A stretch of 64,000 nucleotides of DNA, taken from positions 2,765,001 through 2,829,000 of the forward strand of contig NZ_AP017367.1 of the NCBI RefSeq assembly GCF_001548395.1, read 5' to 3'. Below the pieces are notes generated by a model, which saw nothing but the letters and a program-made list of their open reading frames with translations, was not told where the DNA came from and searched no databases. The position numbers were made by a program, and so were the translations under genes. Positions 35,391 through 44,550 of this stretch are shown piece after piece. The first letter of the stretch is position 1. Each line of letters begins with the position of its first letter. The DNA is from Leptolyngbya sp. O-77. GTDB lineage: Bacteria > Cyanobacteriota > Cyanobacteriia > Elainellales > Elainellaceae.

Positions 35391-38300
35391 ATGTCTGATT
35401 TGCAGCAGAAGCATCCACCAGGAACGTCGCCGCTGGCGCTGTGGTTTCGCGACACCGCAGGACTGGCGGGAGAGCGCGTTCAGTTTCGTCTGCGCGGCAA
35501 TCACCTGCACATTCTCTGCGAAGCGCAGCCCTGCCCTGACCGGGGGGCAATCGTCGGGCGGCTGCTGCCTGCGCTGCGGGAGATTGACCTGAATACGCTA
35601 GTGCCCGCCAACCAGCCGACGATTTATCAGATTCATCTCTACGGTCGCCGACCCGGACAGTCGTCGCCGGACTGGTCGTTTTCGATTGATCTGCATCAGT
35701 TAAACTATCAGATCCAGCAATTTCTGGGTGAATCCCTGCTGGCAGAAGAGTCCGCGCCGCAGCGGGGCGGACAGTTGGCGACGGTCAGCGCGGGCGGTGG
35801 TTCTGGTTCAACGGTCGGATTGAGCGAGCTACCGTCGGGCGATTCGCGTAGCGATCCCTCTGGGAATCGCCCCCCTGAGGGGGATGCTGCCCTGGCGGGG
35901 TCAACCCTGGGTCTGGCGCGGCAGGGGCATCCGGGGGCGATCGCCCGCTACCTGAGCGACCACCTCAGCAGCTTTGGTGTATCGGTGAAGGCGACCGTCA
36001 AGCCGCTGCGCCCCGCCCCACGTCCCAATCCCGATGCCCCACCGGAACCCCCACCCCAGCGGCTCTGGGTGCTGTGCGAGGCGAATTATTCGCTGGATTC
36101 TTCTCTGCTGGCGGAGCCACTGGCCCAGCATTTGCGCGATCTGCGGCTGGAGGGCTTTCGGGATGCGGTGGTGCGGGTGCAGGTGGCGGGCGAAAGCCAG
36201 CCCGACTGGATGCTCCAGGTTGATCTCACGCCGCCGGACGCGATGCTGCGCGAGTGGGCCCGCTGGGGCGATGTGGGCAGCCTGACTCGCCTGCTGGCTC
36301 CCGTGCTGGAGATGCTGGAGGGCGAAGTCTCTACGGCAACGCTGCGAGACTCGACGCTGCACCTGTTTTGCAACCCCTTACCCCAGAGCAGCCTTGCACC
36401 CAACCCGCCCGATCGTGCTGCGGTGAAGGTAGGTGTGGGGGCACTGCTCAATTCCATTGCACCTCAAGGCATCCACGCCGCCACGGTGTACGGCCAGGTG
36501 CTGCATCAGGAAACGCCCGCCTGGGTGGAATGGCTGGACTTGCCCGCCAGCCACCAGCCGCACCTGTCCGCCTCGACGCTGGCGCTGGCCCAGCAGGGCG
36601 ACTGGGGGGCGATCGCCTTTTTGCTGAATCGTCTGCTCAATCCCGACCTGAATCAGCAGCTTGCGACGGGCGGCATCCGCGTCCAGCTTTTGCCCAAGCC
36701 AGAGGGCAGCGTGCCATCGGATGCGCCTGCCAGCGCCCAGCGCTATCTGCTGCATGTCATGAGCGATGCGCCCGTGTGCCCCGATCAGCGCCGCGTTGGC
36801 ACGACGGTGGTGCGCTTTTTGCGAGATCTGAATTTGCCGCAACTGGCCGGCGTGCGGGTTTATGGGCGGCGTGCGGGGCAAAAGCGGCCCCTGTGGAGCT
36901 ATGGGGTAGATTTTGCGCCGCGATCGCGCGTGGTGCCAGAGCCAGCGCCGGAATTTGCAGTCACCGATGCCTATGTGGGTGACCTGCTCACCCCTGGCGG
37001 GGAGCTAATCCTGCACGCCGATGCAAATCTGCAAACAGCCTGGCAGCGCTGGTGCGATCGCCTCAGCGCATCGATTCGGCAGACCTTGGTGAAAACACAC
37101 CTGTTTGCTCCCACGGAGGATGCCCCCGCCGACGACTCCTCAGAACCCTGGCGATCGGACGGCCGCAGCTATCGCAATGGGGCGCTGGCGGCGGTATGGG
37201 GGGCGGCAGGGCTGCTGCTGGCGATGCAGGCAGACTGGCATCTGGCGCGACTCTTGCAGCAGCCTGAGCCACCTGCTCAGCCGGATCGGTTTGTGGCGGT
37301 GGATGAGGTCCCCGCGCTGGCTCTGCCGCCGTCGGAGGTTGGGCAACCCGCGACGGCGGCTGAAGCTGCCGCTGGGCAGCTCCCAAAGGGATCGCTACGC
37401 GAATCGCCCAGCCCCAGTCCTGACGCTGACGGGGGCGATCGCATTTTTGACTCGTCCGGCTTTATCCGCAGCGAGGCAGATGCAGATGAAGACGAACCCG
37501 CTTCCCCATCGCCCTCGCCAGAGGCACAGATTTCGTCGCGATCGCTCCCCTACACGCCCGTCAGCACAACCCAGCCGCAGACGGTGGCCGAGGTGCTGGC
37601 GGCGGGGCTGCCCTTCCCCACCTTCAACAGCCGCCAGCTCGACGAGAAGCTGATGCTTTATTACGAGCGGCTGCGGCAGACGGGCAAGCCGCCCGATGTG
37701 CTGATCGTGGGCAGTTCGCGGGCCTTGCGTGGCGTTGACCCGGTGGCGCTCCAGCGAGAGCTGGCGACCCTGGGCTATGTCGATGTCTCGGTGTTTAACT
37801 TTGGGGTCAACGGCGCAACGGCGCAGGTGGTAGACGCAATTCTGCGACAGGTGCTAAAGCCCAACCAGTTGCCGAGGCTGATCCTGTGGGCTGACGGGGC
37901 GCGGGCCTTCAACAGCGGCGCGGTGGATGTGACCTACAACGGCATTGCGGTGTCGCCTGCCTATCGGGAACTGCTGGCGGGCACGCTGGAACGGCCGCAA
38001 GTGCTGCCTGAAGACTTTGATACCCCAGAAGATCCGCCCGAAGTGGCTGAAACCCCCAGCATTAACACGACCCTGCGCGACAGCTACCAGAGCATCGACC
38101 GCTGGCTAAGTGAGCAACTGGGTCGCCGCTCGGCGGTGTTTGACCAGCGCGATCGCCTCAAAGACGCGCTCCAGGAACGGGTGCGCCCCGAATCGCCCAG
38201 CGCCGTCACCGCCGCACCCGCCACGCCCACGCCTTCCCGTCTGCCCGCCGATTCTGCCGAATCGCTGGTGGAAGCAGGGCGCGACCTGATTGACTTCGAC

Positions 38301-38726
38301 GGCTTTTTGCCCCTGGCGCTGCGGTTCAACCCCGCCACCTATTACCAGGAATATGCCCGCGTGCAGGGCCGCTACGATGGCGACTACACGGATTTTCGGA
38401 TCGAGGGCGTGCAGGCGGCGGCGTTTCAGTCGGTGCTGAGACTGGCGGGCGATCGCAATATTCCCGTCATTTTTGTCAACCTGCCGCTGACGGATGAATA
38501 CCTCGACCCGGTGCGCCGCCAGCACGAGCAGACCTTCCGCCAATACCTGCTGCGCGAGGATCTGGACAGCCCCAGCCTGGTCTTCCGCGACCTGGGCGAA
38601 ATCTGGCTGGATCAGTACGACTATTTCTCCGACCCCAGTCACCTGAATCGCTACGGCGCGTTTGCCCTGTCTCGCCGCATTGCCCAAGACCCGATGATTC
38701 CCTGGAGCTACGCCAGAGGCAAGTAG
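35391..38726 (+). CDS. DUF1574 protein with SGNH-hydrolase-like domain
   Basis: A 1111-residue cyanobacteria-specific type of protein. The N-terminal 550 residues contain about four diverged repeats of a 110-residue unit, each with an L-C-E-A or L-C-N segment (HILCEAQPCPD, WVLCEANYSLD, HLFCNPLPQSS) and an R-R/P-G-Q...W-S element. A single membrane helix (ALAAVWGAAGLLLAMQ, about 600) follows, then a low-complexity Pro/Ser linker. The C-terminal 400 residues form an SGNH/GDSL-like domain with VLIVGSSRALRG (nucleophile Ser), FNFGVNGATAQ and the D-x-x-H pair in DPSHLNRYG. It could be an acyl or acetyl transferase/esterase acting on envelope polymers. Two palindromic repeats lie in frame in its linkers. 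Confidence 0.85.
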   Translation: MSDLQQKHPPGTSPLALWFRDTAGLAGERVQFRLRGNHLHILCEAQPCPDRGAIVGRLLPALREIDLNTLVPANQPTIYQIHLYGRRPGQSSPDWSFSIDLHQLNYQIQQFLGESLLAEESAPQRGGQLATVSAGGGSGSTVGLSELPSGDSRSDPSGNRPPEGDAALAGSTLGLARQGHPGAIARYLSDHLSSFGVSVKATVKPLRPAPRPNPDAPPEPPPQRLWVLCEANYSLDSSLLAEPLAQHLRDLRLEGFRDAVVRVQVAGESQPDWMLQVDLTPPDAMLREWARWGDVGSLTRLLAPVLEMLEGEVSTATLRDSTLHLFCNPLPQSSLAPNPPDRAAVKVGVGALLNSIAPQGIHAATVYGQVLHQETPAWVEWLDLPASHQPHLSASTLALAQQGDWGAIAFLLNRLLNPDLNQQLATGGIRVQLLPKPEGSVPSDAPASAQRYLLHVMSDAPVCPDQRRVGTTVVRFLRDLNLPQLAGVRVYGRRAGQKRPLWSYGVDFAPRSRVVPEPAPEFAVTDAYVGDLLTPGGELILHADANLQTAWQRWCDRLSASIRQTLVKTHLFAPTEDAPADDSSEPWRSDGRSYRNGALAAVWGAAGLLLAMQADWHLARLLQQPEPPAQPDRFVAVDEVPALALPPSEVGQPATAAEAAAGQLPKGSLRESPSPSPDADGGDRIFDSSGFIRSEADADEDEPASPSPSPEAQISSRSLPYTPVSTTQPQTVAEVLAAGLPFPTFNSRQLDEKLMLYYERLRQTGKPPDVLIVGSSRALRGVDPVALQRELATLGYVDVSVFNFGVNGATAQVVDAILRQVLKPNQLPRLILWADGARAFNSGAVDVTYNGIAVSPAYRELLAGTLERPQVLPEDFDTPEDPPEVAETPSINTTLRDSYQSIDRWLSEQLGRRSAVFDQRDRLKDALQERVRPESPSAVTAAPATPTPSRLPADSAESLVEAGRDLIDFDGFLPLALRFNPATYYQEYARVQGRYDGDYTDFRIEGVQAAAFQSVLRLAGDRNIPVIFVNLPLTDEYLDPVRRQHEQTFRQYLLREDLDSPSLVFRDLGEIWLDQYDYFSDPSHLNRYGAFALSRRIAQDPMIPWSYARGK
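35837..35872. repeat. In-frame palindromic repeat, copy B
   Basis: A 36-base near-palindrome with outer arms GGGCGATTC and GAATCGCCC, and inner GCGTAGCGATCCCTC. Being 12 codons long, it leaves the DUF1574 frame intact and encodes a Ser/Asp/Arg/Gly-rich linker (SGDSRSDPSGNRP). Confidence 0.8.
37374..37409. repeat. In-frame palindromic repeat, copy C (inverted)
   Basis: The inverse orientation of copy B. The stretch GGGATCGCTACGCGAATCGC (37388-37407) is identical to the complement of copy B and is preceded by a decayed left arm (CAGCTCCCAAA). It also preserves frame and falls in the low-complexity linker after the membrane helix of the DUF1574 protein. Confidence 0.78.
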
Positions 38727-38773
38727 CCCAGAAAAGTAGCCCAGAAAAGTAGCCCAGAAAAGTAGCCCAGATA
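38722..38773. repeat. 13-bp tandem repeat across a stop codon
   Basis: Four copies of AGTAGCCCAGAAA (the last ending ATA) run from 38722. The first copy contains the TAG stop of the DUF1574 gene. The array then fills the gap to the convergent phosphatase gene. Confidence 0.85.
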
Positions 38774-38777
38774 TTCG

Positions 38778-39488
38778 CTAAATTCTTCCGAGAACTTCAA
38801 TCTCGCCCTGGGGCGTAGCGCGAACGAGGACGGCTTCGCCCTCGCGGGGCACGAGGGTCGTCAGGGCGGTGATGTTGACCTGGTGGGTGACCAGCACGGC
38901 CACGCCGGGGGTGTTGCGCTGATCCAGAATGAACTGCTGGAGGGCGCGGGTCTGCTGGGGTTCTGTGGTGCGATCGCCAAAAAATGAGTTCAGCACGGGG
39001 AATGGCTCCACCGGGGCCAAATCCATCAGCCGCGCTGTGTCTAGGCTGCGACACCACTGGCTCGACAGCACCCGCGCCACCGGAATCTGCCGCTGCCGAA
39101 ACGCCTCGCCCAACTGCCGCGCTTGCTGCTGCCCCGCTGCGTCCAGGTTGCGCTGGGTCGAACAATCGTCGATCCGAAAGGCGGGTGGGTCGCCTGTTCC
39201 TGGGGCGCGGGCGTGGCGAAACAGCACCACTACTCCCGATTCCTGTCGCAGCAGGGCCCACAGTTCCTCGGCAGAGCGGGACGGGGGTTGCACCACGAGG
39301 GGCGGCGCGGTGGGAGCGGTGGACTGGGCGATGGGACTGGGCGGTGCGGCGCTGGGCGGGGCACTGGGTGTGGGTGAACTGGCCATCGGCCCGGAGGCAC
39401 AGCCCAATAGGGTGAAGGCGCTCAACAGGGCGATCGCCCCACCTGTCAGCGCCCTGGCGCAGATTGGAAGCAGCCTCAGGTGAATCAT
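38778..39488 (-). CDS. Histidine phosphatase-superfamily lipoprotein
   Basis: A 236-residue protein with a lipoprotein signal (lipobox FTLLGCASG, Cys at about residue 30) and a Pro/Ser/Ala-rich spacer. The catalytic domain has the phosphohistidine motif as LFRHARAPG rather than RHG, then SSQWCRSLDTARLM and the second histidine in LVTHQVNITALT. It is likely an envelope-facing phosphatase of the phosphoglycerate mutase-like clan. The gene is convergent with DUF1574 and 11 bases downstream of mutS on the same strand. Confidence 0.87.
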   Translation of the reverse strand: MIHLRLLPICARALTGGAIALLSAFTLLGCASGPMASSPTPSAPPSAAPPSPIAQSTAPTAPPLVVQPPSRSAEELWALLRQESGVVVLFRHARAPGTGDPPAFRIDDCSTQRNLDAAGQQQARQLGEAFRQRQIPVARVLSSQWCRSLDTARLMDLAPVEPFPVLNSFFGDRTTEPQQTRALQQFILDQRNTPGVAVLVTHQVNITALTTLVPREGEAVLVRATPQGEIEVLGRI

Positions 39489-39499
39489 GAAAACGCCTA

Positions 39500-42442
39500 T
39501 CAGGTAAAGATATTCAGCTGACCCGCTGGTTCTCGAAGGCGGGATCGGCGACTGGCGGCCTTGGTCGGCCCCTGATCCGTGGAGTCGGGGCTGCGAGGCG
39601 CATCCCGCGACTCGCCCCGCAGCCCCACGGCGATGTGGGAATGGCGCTCGATTTGCCCCATCACCTGCCGCGCCCGCTCGATCACCGAGGTCGGCAACCC
39701 TGCTAGCCGCCCCGCTTCGATGCCGTAGGACTTGTCTGCGCCGCCGGGACGCACCTGATGCAAAAAGATAATCTGATCGGGCAGTTCCTTCACCACGACC
39801 TGGTAGTTGGCCACGTTGGGCAGCAGCGACGCGAGTTCGTTGAGTTCGTGGTAATGGGTGGCAAAGAGGGTGCGGGCGCGAATTTCGGTGGCCAGGTGTT
39901 CTGCCACAGCCCAGGCAATGGAAAGCCCGTCAAAGGTGGCTGTGCCCCGCCCGATTTCATCGAGCAGGACGAGCGATCGCGGCGTGGCGTGATTGAGAAT
40001 GTTGGCCGTCTCGTTCATCTCCACCATAAAGGTGGACTGCCCCGTGGCCAGGTCGTCTACTGCACCGACGCGAGTGAAAATGCGATCGCACACCCCCAGG
40101 GTTGCCGCCGCCGCAGGCACAAAGCTGCCCACCTGGGCCATCAGTTGAATCAGCCCCACCTGCCGCAGGTAACAGCTTTTGCCGCTGGCGTTGGGCCCGG
40201 TCAGAATAATCAGGTCTGGGGCGCTGTGGGTCGGTGTGGGGGCAGGCGGGGGCGCGTCGGCGGGCGGGCGCGGTGGGGGAGGGGCGATCGACGCTCCGAT
40301 TCCCCCATGCCCCGTAGCCTGATCTCCAGAGCCTAGGCTGGCCGAATTGGGCACAAAGAACCCGGCGGGTAGGGACTGCTCCACCACGGGATGGCGACCG
40401 TCTACAATCTCAATCCGGCGGGATTCCGTGATGGCTGGGCGGCAGTAGTTTTGATAGACCGCCACTTCGGCCAGCGAACAGAGGGCATCTAGGGCGGCGA
40501 TCGCCCCTGCCACCTGGCGAATCGGCTCGGACTGCTCGGCCACCTGAAGCCGCAGCGCCGTGAAGATTTCGTACTCCAGCTTATGGACGGCTTCGCGGGT
40601 CAGAAAAATCGCCGATTCCCGCTGCTTCAGTTCCGGCGTGATGTAGCGCTCTTCGTGGGTGAGGGTCTGCTTGCGGATGTAGTCGTCGGGCAGGTCGGCG
40701 CTGGCTTTGGCCCGCGAAATGCTGAGGTAATAGCCAAAGGCTTTGGTGTATCCCACCTTCAGGGTGGCGATGCCGGTGCGCTGGCGCTCGGTGGCTTCCA
40801 ACTGGGCAATCCACTGCTGGTCGGCCTCGATGCTCTGGCGCAGGTGGTCTAGCTGGGGATTCACTCCGGGGCGGATCAGGTTGCCCTCGGTCAGGTAGAG
40901 GGGCGGCGTTTCGACCAGATGGGCCCGCAGCGTCTGCCCCAGGGTGTCCATTACAGGGGGCACGGTTTGCAGCGCGGTCAGGAAGGGCGATCGCCCAGTC
41001 GCCACCAGCGCCGCAATCTCCGGCAACTTGCCAAGGGAATCTGCCAGCGCCACCAGATCGCGGGCGTTGGCCGTGCCCGACCCGGCCCGACCCGTCAGCC
41101 GCTCCAGGTCGTAGATTTGCTTGAGAATCTGCTGAAGCTGCTGGCGCAAAGTCCCCTGGTCAATCAGTTCTTGAATCGTGTCTTGCCGCGCCTGAATTGC
41201 GGATCGGTCTAGCAGGGGTTGCAGCAGCCAGCGCCGCAGTGCCCGCCCGCCCATCGCCGTCACCGTGCGATCGAGCGCCCACAGCAGGGAGCCGTGAAAC
41301 GTGCCGTCGCGCTGGGTCTGGGTAATTTCCAAGTTGCGGCGGGTCTGGTGGTCGATCACCAGAAAATCGCTGAGGGTGTAGGTGCAGAGCGGCTGGAGCG
41401 GGATGCGGGTGGGATAGGCGTGCGAGGAGGGCGGGGGCGCGGAGGACGACTCTTCCGAATTAGCCGCTTGAATCTGGCGCTCGGAGGTTTCTTCCAGGTA
41501 TTGCAGCAGCCCGCCCGCCGCCCGCACTGCTAGGGGCAAATGTTCACAGCCCATGCCCTCTAGCGATCGCACGCGAAATCGCTCCAGCAGCCGCTGACGA
41601 GCCTCGGCCGCCTGAAATGGGGACTGCGGTCGCAGCGTATAGCAAAACTGCGGCGGCAGCGCCTCTGGCAGGGCAGCGGCCCGGCGCGGGTCTGGGGTTC
41701 CGGCGCGGGCATCGGGTCGCAGCAGCCCCACCAGATCGGGCGCATTGGTGGGCAGCAGGATTTCCGACGGCTGGAGCCGCAGCAACTCCTGGGTCAGCGT
41801 GTCCAGCCCGCTCGCCTGGGTGGTCAGAAACTCGCCCGTCGAAACATCGGCGATCGCCAGCCCCCAGTGCGCCCCAGCCATGACCACCGCCGCCAGATAG
41901 TTGTTGCGGCGGGCATTCAGCATTCCTTCCTCTAGCACTGTGCCAGGGGTGATGACCCGCGTCACCTGGCGCTGCACCAGCCGCCCCTGGGCATCCGCCG
42001 CGTCTTCGGTCTGGTCGCAAATGGCGACGGCATAGCCCCGTTCCACCAGTTGGGCACAATAGCGCTCCATCGCGTGGTGCGGCACACCCGCCAGCGGCAC
42101 CCGCCCGACGGTCTTGCCTGCGTCTTTGCTGGTCAGCACCAGCTCCAGCTCCTGAGCAATGGTGATAGCGTCTTGAAAAAACGTCTCAAAAAAATCGCCC
42201 ACCCGATACAGCAGCAGCGCCTGGGGATACTCGTCCTTCAGATCAGCGTAGTGGCGCATCATCGGGGTCAGCGCGTCGCGGTCTACGGAGCGATGGTCGA
42301 TGTAGCGCACCGTCTGCTTGATGAGCCGTTCTGGCAGGTCTCCGAACCGTTGAGATTCCAGCGGATTGGGGGGCGGGGGGGCAGGTCGGTCATGGGCAGC
42401 AGCGGTAGGGAGCAGCAATCGGGATTGGCAGCAGACGGACAA
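39500..42442 (-). CDS. mutS: DNA mismatch repair protein MutS
   Basis: About 980 residues. The mismatch-recognition domain has LLLYRVGDFFETFFQDA, in which the Phe-x-Glu element of MutS appears as F-F-E-T. Connector, lever and clamp domains follow, then the ATPase with Walker A TGPNASGKSCYLRQ, LLDEIGRGTATFDG (Walker B and signature) and the ATHYHELNELA switch. An insertion rich in Pro and Ala (about 740-770) precedes the P-loop. The start is uncertain: the frame opens at TTG 42442 and no ATG precedes the conserved N-terminus. The C-terminal tail is basic (SRRSRLREP). It functions in post-replicative repair, and MutL is not in the window. Confidence 0.95.
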   Translation of the reverse strand: MSVCCQSRLLLPTAAAHDRPAPPPPNPLESQRFGDLPERLIKQTVRYIDHRSVDRDALTPMMRHYADLKDEYPQALLLYRVGDFFETFFQDAITIAQELELVLTSKDAGKTVGRVPLAGVPHHAMERYCAQLVERGYAVAICDQTEDAADAQGRLVQRQVTRVITPGTVLEEGMLNARRNNYLAAVVMAGAHWGLAIADVSTGEFLTTQASGLDTLTQELLRLQPSEILLPTNAPDLVGLLRPDARAGTPDPRRAAALPEALPPQFCYTLRPQSPFQAAEARQRLLERFRVRSLEGMGCEHLPLAVRAAGGLLQYLEETSERQIQAANSEESSSAPPPSSHAYPTRIPLQPLCTYTLSDFLVIDHQTRRNLEITQTQRDGTFHGSLLWALDRTVTAMGGRALRRWLLQPLLDRSAIQARQDTIQELIDQGTLRQQLQQILKQIYDLERLTGRAGSGTANARDLVALADSLGKLPEIAALVATGRSPFLTALQTVPPVMDTLGQTLRAHLVETPPLYLTEGNLIRPGVNPQLDHLRQSIEADQQWIAQLEATERQRTGIATLKVGYTKAFGYYLSISRAKASADLPDDYIRKQTLTHEERYITPELKQRESAIFLTREAVHKLEYEIFTALRLQVAEQSEPIRQVAGAIAALDALCSLAEVAVYQNYCRPAITESRRIEIVDGRHPVVEQSLPAGFFVPNSASLGSGDQATGHGGIGASIAPPPPRPPADAPPPAPTPTHSAPDLIILTGPNASGKSCYLRQVGLIQLMAQVGSFVPAAAATLGVCDRIFTRVGAVDDLATGQSTFMVEMNETANILNHATPRSLVLLDEIGRGTATFDGLSIAWAVAEHLATEIRARTLFATHYHELNELASLLPNVANYQVVVKELPDQIIFLHQVRPGGADKSYGIEAGRLAGLPTSVIERARQVMGQIERHSHIAVGLRGESRDAPRSPDSTDQGPTKAASRRSRLREPAGQLNIFT

Positions 42443-42765
42443 ACAGACTAATAGAACAGACTGATTGAAAATTTTAATCAGGGCTGGGGGAACTCGCAGC
42501 GTGGTGTGATCTTCAAAGAGGGCAATCTAACTTAATCATCTTGCCGCACTAAACTGTGAGTGGCGTTGTGAGTGGCGGTTCCTTTTTGACTTTATCGTAT
42601 GGTTTTGCGGTGGGGGCGATCGCCCTCCAACGTTTTTACCGCTAAAGCTTTTACCTCCATTTACCTCCAACCTGTTTAGCTGAGCCGGCCGCGTCTTGCG
42701 GAACGCCCGGTCTTCCCGGTGAAGCTATTCCATCTGCAAGCCCCCTACAGACTCGACGGAGCCTC
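42443..42765. other. Divergent intergenic region
   Basis: About 320 bases between mutS and the divergent lipoprotein gene. It contains two short direct repeats (GTGAGTGGCG at about 42557 and 42568, and TTTACCTCCA at about 42650 and 42660). I see no gene, RNA fold or clear promoter pair. Confidence 0.4.
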
Positions 42766-43416
42766 ATGATGACCCCAAATGCCAATTCTTCTACCCGCCT
42801 GGCCCTGCATCGACTCAGCCTAGGGCTGCTGATTGTCGCTGCTGTGTCTTGTCAGGTGCAGTCGCCGCCCGTGTCACCCCCAGTCGGCACAGGAACCCCG
42901 ACCGAGCAGCCCTCACCCATTGCGGCTGCGCCAGAATCGGGACTTTATCGCAGCGATCGCTTTGGGTTCCAGTTTGCCTATTCTGCGGATCAGTTTGTGG
43001 CCCACGGCGAAACCGAGTTTCCGCCGGAGGTCGTGGCCCGCGAAGCCGTGCAGATCTGGACGATTGACCATGACCGCGCCATCCAAGCGGGCGAATACGA
43101 GGGCGGCACGGAGTATCCTGCCAATGTTAGCGTCACCGTCCAGCCCAACCCAGACGGACTTTCCGCCACCGATTGGATCGCCCAGAGCGACTGGTTTACG
43201 AACGTGCGCGAGGTTCAGGAAGTCACCGTGGCGGGGCAGCAGGCGATTGCCTTTCGCTCCAGCGGACTCTACGACATGGAGCAGGTGCTCGTGCCTACGC
43301 CCGACGGCAAGAACTGGGTGCTGATCACGCTCAACCAGGTGGGCACGGGCGAATCCGATGCCCAGTATCGCCAGGCCTACAACCGGGCGATCGCCACGCT
43401 GACCTTCACGCCCTAA
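42766..43416 (+). CDS. Hypothetical lipoprotein
   Basis: A 216-residue secreted protein. The signal peptide ends in a lipobox-like VAAVSCQ (Cys at about residue 29). After a Pro/Thr spacer, the domain starts FGFQFAYSADQFVA, a pattern shared by several cyanobacterial secreted proteins of unknown function. No catalytic motif is seen. Its TAA stop overlaps the stop of the convergent serine hydrolase in the tetranucleotide CTAA (43413-43416). Confidence 0.7.
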   Translation: MMTPNANSSTRLALHRLSLGLLIVAAVSCQVQSPPVSPPVGTGTPTEQPSPIAAAPESGLYRSDRFGFQFAYSADQFVAHGETEFPPEVVAREAVQIWTIDHDRAIQAGEYEGGTEYPANVSVTVQPNPDGLSATDWIAQSDWFTNVREVQEVTVAGQQAIAFRSSGLYDMEQVLVPTPDGKNWVLITLNQVGTGESDAQYRQAYNRAIATLTFTP

Positions 43417-44360
43417 CCCCGCACCCCCAGCTCCATCATGGCCGCCGCCACCTGCTGCGATACAAACGGCAAAATCGCCTCGTTCTGGCTGTGATCCCGC
43501 CCTTCGGTAAACACCACCAGCAGGTAGGGCGGCGCATCGGGGAGTTCGATGTAGGCCGCGTCGTGGCGCACCCGGCTCATCAGCCCCGCCTTCGACCAGA
43601 GCCGCGCGGTCTGCGGTAGGCCGCCGCCCAAAAAGCCTGTGACTTGGTTTTCGGGGTCGGCGGCTAGCTCCGCAGGGTTGAGGCTGCGATGCAGCAGGCG
43701 CATCATGAACTGCGATCGCTCGCCGCTCACTGCCACGCCGCCCACAATGCTGTGCAGCAGCCGCGCCACGGCCTCGGTTGTCAGCAGGTTGCGGTTTTCC
43801 ATGAGTTCGCCATAAAAGGCCCGCTCCCGACCGTAGGGGCCGTCGCACCAGGTTTTTTGATTCACATTAATCGTGTCCAGTTCTTCCCAACCCAGGGACT
43901 TGAAGTAGCGGTTGACGATATTGCGCTGATATTTCCAGGTTTCAAACGGCTCGATGGGCAGTTCGGGGCCGCTGGTGGTGCCCGTCAGCATGTCCACCAC
44001 CAGCCCCGTCGCGTCGTTGCTAGAGTCTACAATCATGTCGCGGATGGCCCGATCCAGTTCGCTGGAGGGCGCGATCATGCCCTGCTCTAGCCACTCCTGC
44101 ACCGCCACCAAATAAAACAGCTTGACCACGCTAGCGGGGTAAATTAGCTCTACGCCGCGATAGGAGTAGCCGCCGACGGAATATTGCCAGAATTGCTGGG
44201 GCGAAATTGCGCCGCCTGTGTTGACGGGGATGGGCGGTCGATATACCAGCCAGGTGAAGGCAATCTGGTTGGGCGCGAGGCTGGGGAACTCGGCTCGAGT
44301 AGCAGCAAGAATGCGATCGCCCTGTAAGGCAAGCTGGTCGTCGCGCTGAAAAAACGGCAT
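43413..44360 (-). CDS. Serine hydrolase, class A beta-lactamase-like
   Basis: About 315 residues from ATG 44360 (open to 44402). Penicillin-binding/beta-lactamase motifs are present: SVVK as the S-x-x-K tetrad in YPASVVKLFYL, an S-x-N-like VDSSNDATG and WSKAGLMS in the K-T/S-G position. There is no clear signal peptide on this start. It might be a PBP-like peptidase or esterase rather than a true beta-lactamase; the K-A-G variant weakens a beta-lactam-hydrolysis call. Confidence 0.78.
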   Translation of the reverse strand: MPFFQRDDQLALQGDRILAATRAEFPSLAPNQIAFTWLVYRPPIPVNTGGAISPQQFWQYSVGGYSYRGVELIYPASVVKLFYLVAVQEWLEQGMIAPSSELDRAIRDMIVDSSNDATGLVVDMLTGTTSGPELPIEPFETWKYQRNIVNRYFKSLGWEELDTINVNQKTWCDGPYGRERAFYGELMENRNLLTTEAVARLLHSIVGGVAVSGERSQFMMRLLHRSLNPAELAADPENQVTGFLGGGLPQTARLWSKAGLMSRVRHDAAYIELPDAPPYLLVVFTEGRDHSQNEAILPFVSQQVAAAMMELGVRG

Positions 44361-44550
44361 GGAGGCAAGGGGGGAAGAATAGGGCGGGCTGTGGCAATTC
44401 AAGGCAGCGGACTATGGGCCGCTTACTATATAACAGAGTTGAATCAAAGAGTTGAATCTAAGCAGGGTAAATCGATTTTCCTCGAATTGAGGGTTTCACG
44501 GCCAATCGAGTGCTAAAGCAGATTAGCCCTGCCTCATTTCCCGGTACGAC

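Noticed and set aside
42650..42765. Possible structured RNA upstream of the lipoprotein gene
   Set aside because: Short inverted segments exist, but no consistent fold or known riboswitch core could be drawn.
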